Assembly (NCBI GenBank): GCA_000697055.1
Contig: JNDT01002262.1
Location: forward strand, 38,351-102,350
Source: Saksenaea vasiformis B4078
Taxonomy: Eukaryota; Mucoromycota; Mucoromycetes; Mucorales; Saksenaeaceae
DNA: 64,000 nt
Reading direction: 5' to 3'
The position numbers were made by a program, and so were the translations under genes. Of this stretch, positions 34,504-46,022 are shown piece after piece; the first letter of the stretch is position 1, and each line of letters opens with the position of its first letter. The notes under the pieces are model-generated. The model ran no database searches. It saw nothing but the letters and a program-made list of their open reading frames with translations, and had not been told where the DNA came from.

Positions 34504-36106
34504 GATGATGATGACGACGTGATAAGGGAAAAAAAAAAGAGAGAGAGAGAGAGAAAGAGGTACGTGCAGCTCCTGTGAAAATAAATTTAAGCAAGTCCCC
34601 GTCGATTGTGGGCAAAGTGAGTGATAATGATACCTGCCACAATAAAAAGTACTACATGGGATGTGGAACCCAGCAAAAAAAAAAAAAAGAGAGAGAGAAA
34701 AGATTAAACTTGTATAAGTTAAGCATGTTTTTCTCTACGCCGTGTAACCTACCAGCAGCTTGGTATCTGCTAGTTAATAAATGTCATCGATTGGTAATAA
34801 CCACGTTTTCTAATATGAATTCTTACCTGCAAAATACACACACACCCTACGATTGTCGGGGTCATGACATCTTTGCTATGTGAAATAAAATAAAATAAAA
34901 TAAAAAACTGACTTGTCCTACAGAGTATTACGCTATGCAAAATTACGCTAACTGGCTTGCACAGCTGAAAACTGTAACTAAGTTGCCGCTTATGAAAAAA
35001 AAAAAAGGAAAGGGCAGGAATTTTCACACACGCACTATGCCTTACGCTGTGGTTTCTGAGACACACATTGATGCCCTTCTGACCCAGAGAACCTACGCCC
35101 ATGCTGGAAACAGTATACCTGTGACACATACTATATTTACATTGAATGTTGGTTAACGGTCGCAATCCTTCCCCCAAACAACTCTGGAATTAGTTTTCCA
35201 CCTTCTGCAGATGCATGCTTCCGGAGAAGTCGCATGCAGATGAAATGCTTTATAATTGTATCCAACTCTCTCATATGAAACCTATGCTCAATGTCAAGGT
35301 ATCGTTTTGATTTACATCTTCTCATGAAAAGCAACCCAAAAAAAGGAAAACTCCAGTAGAAACTTTCTTTTTGAAATTTCATCAAACGGTATAGTTCACA
35401 TCTGTCTAACCTTAACGTTGGTCGGGAACTTATATGGGAGGAAGAGAGGCAGCTCTCGGTCCGGATGCAGAAATTTTTGCTTGCGACTATGCCTAGATTA
35501 TTCTACTCGTGCTACGTCTGGGACCAAATAGGTTAATCAAACGTAGCGTTGATGGTAGTAAAGCTGTTGTTCCCTACGGAGGATGGTCATCGATATAAGA
35601 CATACATGTAGATCCTAAAGTAAAACAAGCCAGCTCTGAGTGGAAAGAATAAAGAGTGTAACGACCAGAAATAGTACAAAAGCATATAAAAAATGATTAT
35701 GCAAGACACCAACCTAGAAGCATAAAGTACCTAGGTATTCGTGCTAGATCCAGCAAACTCCCACCAATAGAAACGTTTGAAGACTAAAAGTTTAACTCTT
35801 TTACTGCTTTGGCTGAGCAAGCGCAACATACGCTATCTGCAACGGTAGACGAGAATATGTATAATTAATTTACAATGGTCCATCCATTACTGCGAGCAAG
35901 CGCCATTTGTATATGGAGATTACGAGAGTCGAATTGTCTGTCTCAACTTGGTTAAAAAAATGCGGCTGAGGCTCCGTCGCAATATAGATAGCTATACAGC
36001 GGCCTTGCTGATCATGGAGGAAAAATGTTTGTGTCCCTTTGTTTATCGTATGACAGAACCACAAACTGTAACTGTGCTTTTTTCTGCATGTACTGAGCAA
36101 TAACAC
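34504..36106. other. Intergenic, some open fragments
   Basis: Upstream region of the coiled-coil gene with GA and A runs (34530-34560, 34677-34700). A minus-strand frame at 35137-35385 (RRCKSKRYLDIEHRFHMREL) is mildly protein-like but isolated. No domain recognised. Confidence 0.25.
34882..34905. repeat. (AAAAT)n short tandem repeat
   Basis: Four to five AAAAT units (GAAATAAAATAAAATAAAAT). A simple repeat with no gene. Confidence 0.7.
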
Positions 36107-36330
36107 ATGCATACGATTGAATCAACTACTTGCCCTTACTATCCGCTAGCGCCACGAGAGACTAGGCGTACATCCATTTAGCGAAACTATTTAGTACTGA
36201 TTCCTTCTGCATAAATTTCGTTTCAATCCAATAGGTAAATCATTAGGTTCAAGAATGACAATCTCGGTTAGTTATGTCAAAGACTTTTAGCAAAGACTCT
36301 TGTTCTGTTGCAAGCTACCATTTATCGTTG
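36107..36330. repeat. Diverged direct repeat, copy 1
   Basis: CATACGATTGAATCAACTAC, then ATTTAGCGAAACTATTTAGT and CATTAGGTTC, correspond in order to the sequence at 36724-36930. The copies lie about 612 bp apart in the same orientation. Roughly 65-70% identity by eye. Confidence 0.5.
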
Positions 36331-36720
36331 TATGTCTTCTAGTTATTATCAAGAAATACTGAGCATGTATACCCCTTTTTTATTTTCGATTCTTTTTATT
36401 TCACTGTTTTGACCATCAATGATCGAAATATTCTTCTAAACCGTTTAGCGTGCTATTTTTTTTTACTCTCAGGCAATCTTGCCGCTATTTCTATTTTTCT
36501 CAATGACATAGACATTATTTTATTTTTCTTTTCTTTCTTATTCTTTTAGTGGAACACTCTAGCTGCTATCATTAGGCTCTCAAAATCCCATACAAATCGA
36601 CATCCACTCTGACAATGGCACATGACCTCTGGTATTCCCCCCCCCAACAAGACCCCCAAACCTTATCCAAAGGCACATCCGCTCAAAACCGCATACAATC
36701 GAAACTGCATACGATACAAA

Positions 36721-36930
36721 GTACATACGATTGAATCAATTACCTGCCGTCATTATCCATTTGAGCCATGATAGACTAGATGATCATCCACTTAGCGAAA
36801 TTATTTTCTATCGATCTATTTTGTATAAATACTCCTCCAATTCAATGAATAAAACATTAGGTTATAAAAGCATATTCTTCTCTTGGTTATCTCAAGCCAT
36901 CTCAAAAGGTCTTTTCCAAAGGTTTTTCTT
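36721..36930. repeat. Diverged direct repeat, copy 2
   Basis: CATACGATTGAATCAATTAC, then ACTTAGCGAAATTATTTTCT and CATTAGGTTA, match copy 1 at 36110. Just before it are short tandem variants of CATACRATYGAAAC (36690-36735). These could be LTR-like or tandemly duplicated remnants. Confidence 0.5.
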
Positions 36931-37904
36931 TTATTTCTCAGACCGCCTTTTATTGCTCGCCTCCGTTGGTTATTCTCAAGAAACCGCCGTTAACCCGAAT
37001 CCATTGATTCCTTTTCTTTTCTTTTCTTTTCTTTTTATTTTACTCTCTGTCTGACAAGCGACGACAATTCCGCTGTCCTCTTTTTATTTCTCTTTTTATC
37101 TTTGACGAAACTCTTTGCCGATTCAAGCTTTACCGCTTAACCAAGTCTTGGTGTTTGACTTAAATCTACACCTGGTGCTCACTCAATTCCGAACTTTTCT
37201 ATCAACGAACATTACTCAACTGATACCTTTAACAACAATCACCATTATCCAGCTTATGCTACGACAATACTTGGAACAACACTATCCATATACAGCAACT
37301 GAAAAATACAGCGTAACACCGTTCTGAACGCTACCATTAGGGACTCTATTCTCTGAAGTACGATTATAAATACAGGTTTAGTATTTGAATCAGGAGCGAA
37401 TGTTTGTCATTCGTTTGAAAGTAATTAGCTTAATTGTCATTGACATGACTCATTTGCTAATGTGTAAAAAAAACATTCTAGCTATATTGACCAAAATAAT
37501 ACAACTTGCAGTTAGTTAGTTGATAATTAGGTAAATTATTGTAGTATCCAGCTATATCAAATGGTCTAGTGCGATTATAAGCAGATGTTTAATTAAATAT
37601 ATCTGAACTAACTCAGGAACTCCGTTACTGACGCAATCCAGCGCTATATAAATATCACCACCTAGTGTAGTCTTGATCTCTGGTTCTGATTCCAGAATAA
37701 ACTCCCCTACACTTCGGTTTCATTGTATTCCTTGTTTTCCACACTTTTATTTCAACCTTTACAACTACACGATACAACAATTATTAAAAGTAAAAATTAT
37801 AAAAGTGATAATCAACAATGAGCATTTGACAAAAAATGTGAAGAAAAAGATTTTGAAGTAGTTTTTCTTTTCTTTTTATTACCTTTCTTTATTATTATTC
37901 TTCT
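36931..37904. other. AT-rich stretch without a gene
   Basis: It contains a (TTTTC)n run at 37008-37036. Short frames only; no domain seen. Confidence 0.25.
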
Positions 37905-38115
37905 TTTCTATATGGAGGATGGCCATGTCTCATTGAAACGTCCGAAAGTTTAGTAAATGCTGCATGTTCACATATTACATGTCATTTCTTTCAAACGACC
38001 TCTTTTAAATAAAATGAGTGCATCTTCTTTAGAAGCGTTTATGCTATCATACAGCAGCGATCATTTTAATCAATCATATTTTTTAGCACATCGGCGGCCA
38101 CTCAAACATTGCATA
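37905..38115 (+). repeat. Dispersed repeat, copy B (partner at 4058-4320)
   Basis: GGAGGATGGCCATGTCTC, GAAACGTCCGAAAG, TTTCTTTCAAA and AGCAGCGATCATTTTAATCA follow the same order as copy A on the minus strand at 4 kb. The encoded piece is SSDHFNQSYFLAHRRPLKHC. Interrupted by stops. Confidence 0.6.
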
Positions 38116-38479
38116 TTTATTTGTCATTTTTTGATTCAGAAAACAATCTCATATCTACAAACTTTCAGGACATCTGTCTATTTTCTATTGTCTTCCTTTT
38201 TTATATCATTTTTTTCTGCTGCTTTTTTTTTACTACCTTGTTTCTTCTTGTAGTATTTGGAGATGATGATCAATAAAAGACAATATACACTGAGAACAAC
38301 GATAGTACGGTAAGACTCCTGTTTATTTCGGATAGAAGTAAAAAAAGAGAGGATTATTACTACTTTTTCGCTACTGTTGTAAATAAAATAAAATTCTTCT
38401 TAACGGAGCTTATGTCTCTGAAACAAGTCCAATCAAGAGATACAGTTTATAGTGACTATATTCTCTTAACTACGGTGAA

Positions 38480-38875
38480 ATACCACACTTCTGCTATCTT
38501 TTTTCTTCTGCTATCTTTTTTCTTCTACTATCTTTTTTTTTTACTGTCTTTTTTTTCTATTACATTTTCTTTTTTGTATCTTTTTTTTTACTGCTTTTTT
38601 TTTACTATCTATTTTTTTCTATTATTTTTTTTTTTACTTTTCTTCTTAATTATTTTTTTTATTTTTTTATTATCTTTTTTATTATCTTTTTTTTTTATCT
38701 TTTTTTTTATCTTTTTTATTATCTTTTTTTTTTATCTTTTTTTTTATCTTTTTTTTTATCTTTTTTTTTATTTATTATTATTTTCTTTTTTTATTAATTT
38801 ATTATTATTTTTATTATTATTATTTTTTTACTTTTTTATTATTTATCTAATTTTTTTAAAAATCATTTCATTTAA
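38480..38875. repeat. T-rich low-complexity block
   Basis: Almost pure T with ATC/ACTATC interruptions (TATCTTTTTTTT units). It produces a long false frame of Phe/Leu/Ile. It may be a nucleosome-poor boundary just upstream of the tRNA gene. Confidence 0.85.
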
Positions 38876-38922
38876 TGTTCATTATTTCCTGTCATTTTCA
38901 TTCCATTCGAAACGAAACAGCA

Positions 38923-38996
38923 GTCCGGTTGGCGTAGTTGGTTATCGCGCCTGTCTCACACACAGGAGGTCGCCAGTTCGAGTCTGGCATCGGACA
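38923..38996 (+). tRNA. tRNA-Val (CAC)
   Basis: Full cloverleaf. Acceptor stem GTCCGGT/ATCGGAC (one G-U pair), D stem GCG/CGC with loop TAGTTGGTTAT, anticodon stem CCTGT/ACAGG with 7-base loop CTCACAC (anticodon CAC, valine codon GTG). The variable region is AGGTC, the T arm GCCAG-TTCGAGT-CTGGC and the discriminator A. No intron. The internal B box GTTCGAGTC is intact. Confidence 0.95.
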
Positions 38997-39002
38997 TTTT
39001 TT
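38997..39002 (+). terminator. RNA polymerase III T-run terminator
   Basis: Six T residues directly follow the tRNA discriminator base. Confidence 0.75.
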
Positions 39003-40469
39003 GCTTCTCAAACCCGAAGACGTCGACCAATCACAGAGTTGCTTTTTGTCGGACTTCTTTTTGACTGATCAGATCAATGGCAGCCGAAAGTCAACTTGCA
39101 TAGCATTTGCGAGTAATAAAAAGTACGAGATAGATGACGCTTTACTCGCTTTCGCTTCTGGTTACATTTATATGTTTTCTACGTTCTACAATTATGCATG
39201 GCCGTCCGTATAAAGTATGAAAAGGGTAAAGTCGTTGCATCTTCTTCAAAGAAGATACATAACGGTTCGAGCGTCCCTCGAGACGTGCCATTTATTATTG
39301 AAAGTCGAGTGTTATCTTTTGATGATTTGATTCCAGTTGATCAAACAATTCTGGACGCGACGTCGTCGTTTTCGTGGATCTAAGTTGTCATCATTCTAGA
39401 TACGGTTTTTGGAGACGATTGGTCAACCGAACAAGCATAGACGGATCGGGAGAGCGATTTGGCAGCCGATCCAAAATATTGAATTATACTTGTGAAACGC
39501 ATTAATCTGATAACCTCGCATTGGAAATGTACAATGCTTACAGACTGAACCTGGCTTGAGACCCGATTATCCTATGGAGGATAACGGCACTACAATAAGT
39601 CTTGAATAACTTTAAGGATGATAACAGCGGGTAGGGTGCTAAGTCTTCCATGAGGTAGCACTGTGCTCGAATGAGCATCCAAAGGGTTCATACACGAACA
39701 ATAATGTCCATCTTTTGTTCCATGCAAGATCGATGAGGCTGAAGGTTACAATATCAAGTTGCTACGTATCGGCCGTCGAATTGGGGTAAGGTTGGCATTG
39801 GCTTTCAGTCCGGTTATCGCGGATCTACCAATAACATATTCTTCTAGGAAACAGTTGTATTAGATACAGTAATGCGGTGAATAATGGAGATACGGTCGGT
39901 AGCGAAGAATAAATAGCCGTTTGTGACGGTTGTGTATTTGTACGTACGTGCGCAAATGCCCACAAGAACTCGAATCATTCATTCTGAGTCAGTAATTCAA
40001 ATTGTGTCCACTATTGAGCCACTTTTCGGATTTTGTGTAATAAAAAAGAAAGGTGTGCCAACCTATGCAGTGTGCTTATGTTGCTTACTTGATTGTTATT
40101 GTTGCAAAACTGGGTATTTCGTTATACCAGCACTTGTAAGAATGCAAAAATAAACCCTTTTCGCAGGCTTCCTTATCAGCTTTTTGATAAATTGTCTTCC
40201 TGCAAAAAATTGACGGTGCTTAACCCTATTCTTTTCCAATGCCCAGACACAAATAACCGTAGACTTCTTCAAAAGATATCTTTTTTCTTCTTTACTTATA
40301 CATAAAGAAAGTAAACGTTAAATCAAGTGACAACAACAAAAGAAAAAGGAAAAAGAAAACATGTACACTGTGAAAAACACGAACAAATAACAAAAACGAA
40401 ATGAAACACCTCCCCAATTACAAGTAAATCCTAAATAAAGAAGTCTCACCCAATTTCCAGCTTTCTGTC
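39003..40469. other. Intergenic, nothing recognised
   Basis: Frames at 39198-39383 and 39923-40153 are short and without domains. The last 150 bases are the 3' region of CCR4. No RNA gene besides the tRNA. Confidence 0.25.
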
Positions 40470-42824
40470 TTAAGATCTATACAGAGTCTCCTTTGCATTT
40501 CTTTTTGTAGTCGATACAAAATTTGCTTCCTCTGCTTCTGGACGAGGGGGTCTAAATCGTAGCTCTGCCATAATAGGTATATGGCTATTTTGAAAATAAG
40601 TATAACTGCATACACATCTATAAAACTTACTCTGAAGGAAAATGTGCATTGGGAAAACCTACGATCTTGTTCAGGTATTCGCTATCGATGGGCCCCAATA
40701 GTGACAAGACATCGATCGTATTGTTAGTATACCATATATAATCTAATACACCTTTGAATCCCGGTGTATAATTTGTAAACGGAAGTTCTCCAATATGCCC
40801 ATATGTGCTTTTGAGAGAAAGCTTGTGCGATAATCCTTCAGTAGTGTATGAACCGTACACATGATCACCGAAATCATCGTGATCCTCTTTGATCGCACCC
40901 TTTGACAGAAATTCGTACACACCGGAGTCCGGGATTGAGTTAAAGTCGCCACAGATAATCGTTGGCAGCTTTGACGTCGATGGATATTTCACACCATTGG
41001 AAGACGGTGGTGGCGGTGATAAATGCCGAGCTGCAAACTTGTCAAGTTCGTCCATTAACATACCCACTTGTACAAGCTTCACATCTGCAAATGAAGGGTC
41101 CCAATGGATATGAGAGTTGGCTACCAATACTCGGGCTAGCGTCTCTTTATCCTCCAACACAGTCATTACTGCGATATTGTCCTTTGTCATGACACGATTG
41201 TAAATATCTTCGGTTTTCTTAAAGTCAGAGCGCTGCAGTGCCTTCTGGTTATACTCGAGTAAACTATGCTCAATCACATTGAACCTACACATTTGTGAAC
41301 ATCATCAGATCTCCCTGACTCGATGTTAACAATTTACCTGGACGCTTTGTAGAAAGTGGCACAGCCATCAACGGTACGTCGCTCATTCTCGCTCATTGTC
41401 TTGGCTCGTGATTTTGGGTAGAATACGCTGTCGTATCCGCCACGTCGCTGGAGTTCATCACAGAAAAGTTCATCATAGCGATGCATCTCCACTTCCTACA
41501 ACGTGCTGTTGTTCGCGCTACCCATACTGATCGAGTTTCCTACCTGTAGACAGATTATATCTGCATTGTAATTGAGGATTTCTGATATGATCAATTCCTT
41601 GCGGTATTCCCAAGCCAGAGCCCAAGATGCAGTGTACCCATAGGCTTGTGGTGTAGCGTATTTTTGGCATAACGTGTTATAACATAGGACGGTAAACTTA
41701 TCTGCAAAGGGTTGAGTACCCAAGTAGATTTGCACAGTTGTTGTTTTTCTCTTACCTCGATCGGTCTCTTCGGAGTCGGTCTCCACCGTAATCCATTCTC
41801 TCTGCGGTGGCGGCATTCCCACTACAGCCAACTTAATAAATCTCTTTCGTCCGCTAGACAAAGTATTCTTACCTGGTGCATTCTCTCTTAACGAAAGGAT
41901 CACAGCCGTGGTCCCCTCTCTCATCAGCAGATTTGTAATATCCGTATGCATAGGGTTCCCCTCTAGACCGAGTGTCTCTAGTTGATATAGCGTCCCCAGA
42001 TCGCTAGGAATGGTGGTCAATTTGTTGTCGAATAATAAGAGTTCGCGCAGGTTGATCAATAGCCCCAGTTCCGGTGGTATGGACGTCAATTTGTTACCGG
42101 ACGCATCCAGCGTTCGAAGATTTACTAATTTTGAAAGGGCTGGTGTAAGCTGCGTGAGGTTGTTGTGATTCATGTAAAGGACGGTCAGGAACGTGTACGA
42201 GCACAAAGCTGGCGAAATGTTTTTGAGGCCCATGCCACCAATATCCAGCGTTGTCCATGTCTGATTTGAAGCCTGTGCATTTGACATTGTTGGTGTAGAC
42301 GACTTTGAAGTCGTGGTGCTATCTTCGTCTTTTAATCGCCCTGTCATCCCATTGAAAGTTCTGCTGGGGTTATTGGGGTCGGTGATAGTAACTGTAGATG
42401 CTACCGGGGCACCGCGCGCCATTGCGGCTGCCGTACGTGCATGGTGATGTGGAGACGCTGACTGCCGAGACATTTGTGCATAGGTCAATTGCTTTGCGAT
42501 ATGAGGCGAAGTGCCGGTCGGTAACGAAGTTGTCGTCATTTGCAGATCGTTAGGCGCGAGTGCACCTCCATGTGTAGAATTCAGGAGCGGATGCTGTTCT
42601 TGTGCATGCTGCTTATGATGCATGCCCATGGATACCGTATACCGTGCAAATGAATTGTTAGAGTACATAGGGATGTGGTAGTTTCCAACGGATGGTGATG
42701 ATGCAACTGGGGTGGATGAAGGAGAAGAACTGCGGTTTAAGGGTGAAGAATTGTACATTTGGAGCGAATGCCCGTGCATGGAAAAACCGTTTAAAGCAGC
42801 TTCCTTTTCCTTGTCGACAGACAT
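40470..42824 (-). CDS. CCR4: CCR4 deadenylase (catalytic subunit of the CCR4-NOT complex)
   Basis: Six exons read from 42824 down (42824-41873, 41821-41756, 41701-41544, 41495-41338, 41284-40631, 40584-40470) give 700 residues. The N-terminus is low-complexity Ser/His/Pro. Leucine-rich repeats at about 215-290 (LDASGNKLTSIPPEL, LLFDNKLTTIPSDLG) bind the NOT/CAF1 module. The exonuclease-endonuclease-phosphatase domain has CYNTLCQKYATP, the catalytic Glu in CLQEVEMHRYDE, SHIHWDP, CGDFNSIPDSGVYE and the Asp-His pair of SDHIPIMAEL created by the last splice. It shortens mRNA poly(A) tails in the cytoplasm. Two introns (41822-41872, 41702-41755) are multiples of three without stops, so an unspliced reading also stays open, but the spliced reading matches the family. 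Confidence 0.96.
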
Positions 42825-44711
42825 TTTTTTGTCCTTTTCTTGTTGCTTTGATGGCCTAAGTGTAGCATAGCAGAATGGGCAGCCATTGAGTTTTCTAGAT
42901 TCGTTTAGTGAAAGAAACGTACGTACTTGATGGACTGCGTGAAATATAAGCTTAATAGCGCGGCTTTCTATTCTTATTGTATTCCTTCTCGCTTTTCTCG
43001 AGAAAGAGGTAACTGTAGTGCAGGAAGAGGTGATACGGAGTCACGCCTGTCGACGCCTTTTTCCATGAGGCGACGATAGGGACACGACAGGGCTGTCGTG
43101 TCCAACGGGTCAAACCAAGTCACAGTTTGGCTTGTTGAGTTCCAGGAACGACTGTCGCAAAGTTTCAAGAATCTGGCTGTCAATGTTGATTAGCTGAAGA
43201 GGTCACATGAGGCACTTCTGCCTCTACATGATTAGGGTGACGAAGATGTGCTATATATTAGGCCATGAAATGCCTGAATCGTTTGATTGTTTTTATGAAC
43301 ACTGTTGATGACCATGTTGAAGTACCTGATTGCTGATACCCCTTGTGACTTCCGGGCGTTCGAAGGCTATCAGCATCTTATTGCTATGCTGGGATGCGTA
43401 TAGAAATATGTCGCGGATGTTACTGGTGACTACAGTGTCACTGCTACACCGTGTCATGCTACAGTTTTGTCGCATATAATCGTGGCACGGATTTTTGCTC
43501 TGCGCTTGTAGAGCACTCCCGATGGGAAGACTGGCAGTCGAAAATACAGGATTTTGAATAAACATTTGCGTCATCCAAATATTACCTTGCGTTAACACCA
43601 CTTAAATTCTGCGGTGAGGAGCAGTGTATCTTTGCGCCAGAGTCTCAGGTACCTTTTCTTATACTTCAAAGATGTGCGCTGGTCTATTGTAGTAGGGTTG
43701 CCAACGCACCAATCAGAAGCCTTAAAGTGACAGTATTTAAAGGGACGCATGAATTCCTTTTTTTTTTTTTTTCCTTTGGCTCCGTTTCCCCCATGAAACG
43801 TCCCCGGTTACGTACTGGGGTTGACTATACACACAGAAAATCATGACTTTTGATCGGTTGTTTAGACCACTGGTCGTAAAGCAAAGAAATTGGCCGCTCA
43901 CTGAAGCCACAAACTACTACTCCCACCCCCATCGAAACGGTGCGCGGCGTGGCACCCATCAAAGGATGGGATTACCCTTCGACGGTCAGTAAACTGACTT
44001 CCAAGTATTGTTCCATTTAATAACCCTGAACAAATTTTTATGCTGCCTATATGAATTTCGCGTCCATCGAGGGCTGCTTTGACGTAAGTAGTGTATGAAT
44101 TTGTTGCCAACTTATGTATTAACGAACGCATATTCGATTTTTTTTTCTTAGCGTAAAAGTGGCTCCTCATGGGCGCAAAGTTTATATAGATTAGCGTAAA
44201 AAGTCTGTTCAATAAGCAGTAGAATCAGATATCACAGCACGCTTTTTTACTTCGGAGTGTAGTCTTGCACAATTTACTAAAGAGTCGATGACGACCTCCT
44301 TCCCCACAAGGAAGACAACAAAAGACCTCCTGTCCCATACTTCGCTGAGCTCGATTTTCCCTGTATTTATTCTTTGTGGGAGCTAAACGACCCAAAAGAG
44401 GACAAAGCCTTGTTGTGACCATACCTGTACTATCCTATCTTATTGTTTTCTTGTGTGGCTTCAGAATCGACGAGCTTTATTTCGTCTTCCTTTTAATTTC
44501 GAGAAGACAAAGGCGAGATAAGAGGCTCTTTTTCCCCCTCTCTTGTTGCCTTACTGAAGTATGAATACATATTTCCTTGTATGTCTTCGGTCACAACGTC
44601 CTTACGATTATAGTCCCGTCCTATACCTCCCATGACCGATTTCTAATTGCCAATAATCACACTGATATATGAGCAACTTTCATTTCCGTTAACTTCGACT
44701 CCAGGCATTTT
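42825..44711. other. Intergenic with a perfect short hairpin and weak fragments
   Basis: Minus-strand frames at 43293-43601 and 43898-44212 and a Cys-rich one at 44225-44422 are open but carry no recognised domain. A poly-T run lies at 43759-43775. Confidence 0.25.
43080..43103. repeat. Perfect 11-bp inverted repeat
   Basis: GGACACGACAG-GG-CTGTCGTGTCC. It is GC-rich with a 2-bp spacer. It could be a protein-binding palindrome or a stem. No gene within 250 bases downstream. Confidence 0.8.
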
Positions 44712-45396
44712 TCACCGTGAAGGAAGGACTGACACATTGAAATTTAGAGGTGATTCACCGTCGATGCTCTCCTGTTCTTGAAGGAGATCCCCAGATTCTT
44801 CAAAAGGAGTAATACGCGTGCATGCGGCTCTCAATCTCATATGTGATGGCGTACGCTGAATTGCGTCGCCAACACAGAAGTTTACATCATCGTATTATTG
44901 AGGTCTTTACCATACAGCAGCTCGGATGCATCAACATTTACCGTTCTGCCATGGCTTAAATGCGACCACGGGACTTGCGGTTATTATGCTCAAGCCGCAT
45001 TATGTACTCTCTGATAGTAGCAAGCAGACATGTTATGCTTGTCAGATCCCCGATTGATATCCCTTTTCCACTAAACTGTCGAAGATAGATCAATATCAAT
45101 TATTGGAATATTCCAAGACATTATGATGGTGTGTAGAATGTAAGTACTTTCGACTGTACTTCATTATCTCGCTTATCGTTGATGTAATCTCGGCGCATTT
45201 CATCTAGGGCACATGCGCTTCGATAGCAGTCTCTGGTGCTCTTTGCGGCGAAAAAAGAAAATGAAGAAGGTGGAGGAGAAAATGCCTGTACAGAATGAAG
45301 TTAGTATGTGATGACCATTGAAAGAGCTGCCGCAATCACAAAATGCGGAAAAAAAGGAAGTAAAGGGACTGGGAGGACTACAGGACGAATGCTCAT
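44712..45396 (-). CDS. Unknown multi-exon gene, possibly decayed
   Basis: Minus-strand exons show good splice logic. ATG at 45396 (MSIRPVVLPVPLLPFFPHF) is followed by an intron with ACTAAC branch and CTGTACAG acceptor. The next exon has AKSTRDCYRSACALDEM and DYINDKRDNE, then comes an intron ending TTCGACAG, and then FSGKGISIGDLTSITCLL and IREYIMRLEHNNRKSRG. All of these join in phase 0. Further pieces (VNVDASELLYGKDLNN, then VNFCVGDAIQRTPSHMRL to SVLPSR and a stop at 44712) require two one-base frame changes or an intron I cannot place. The 5' part is shared with the sequence at 10255-10500. Function not recognised. Confidence 0.4.
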
Positions 45397-46022
45397 CTCG
45401 AGCAATTCATTCTATCAATCAAACGGTTACTTCACCTTATTGAATTATTATCGCAATAAAATTACACAGCTTATCCACTATGACCTCAATGAAACTTTTC
45501 GTAAGTATTATTATAATGCAGTTAAACATAGAGCGGAAGGAATAAAAGTCATGATATATTTCTCACAATGCATACTAGCTGATTCTCATAAAGTATGGAA
45601 GAAACAGCCTATAACCTAACAAATAAGAAGGAACCGAAAGTAAACAAAATAAGGTTTAGCAAAGAAAAGCCCAGCTGAAATCAAAAGATAGCGAGATACT
45701 GAACAATCAGATCGATCAACCAGCAGGCAGATGCGACACGCGTTGTTAATAGGAAAGTTGCCTTGGCGCCATATGGTCTACGCAATATACTGCTAAATGA
45801 GTTCCAGCCATGAAAGCTCTTTCACCGTTCTGTTGTCAAGCTTTATTACTTTCATGAAGAGAAAGCAATTGTGTTGATAACCAATAAATTGAGTGCATCA
45901 ATTCAGAGTGTATTGGGTTAGTTTAAGTAACGTAAGGATTTATTCAACAACAGTATACAAGGATATACACTAATTTAGTGATGGGTTCGTAAAAGAAGAT
46001 GTTCTGCAAGCAATGATACAGT
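45397..46022. other. Intergenic with homology to the 10.4-10.6 kb region
   Basis: The part up to about 45480 continues the dispersed repeat shared with 10.4-10.5 kb. The rest, up to the 3' end of the ferric reductase gene, shows nothing. Confidence 0.3.

Noticed and set aside
34770..35177. 135-codon minus frame
   Set aside because: Low-complexity hydrophobic and Cys-rich text, no start context, no domain.
38412..39068. Open frame of 218 codons
   Set aside because: Translates T-rich simple sequence into Phe/Leu/Ile and then runs through the tRNA gene; not a gene.
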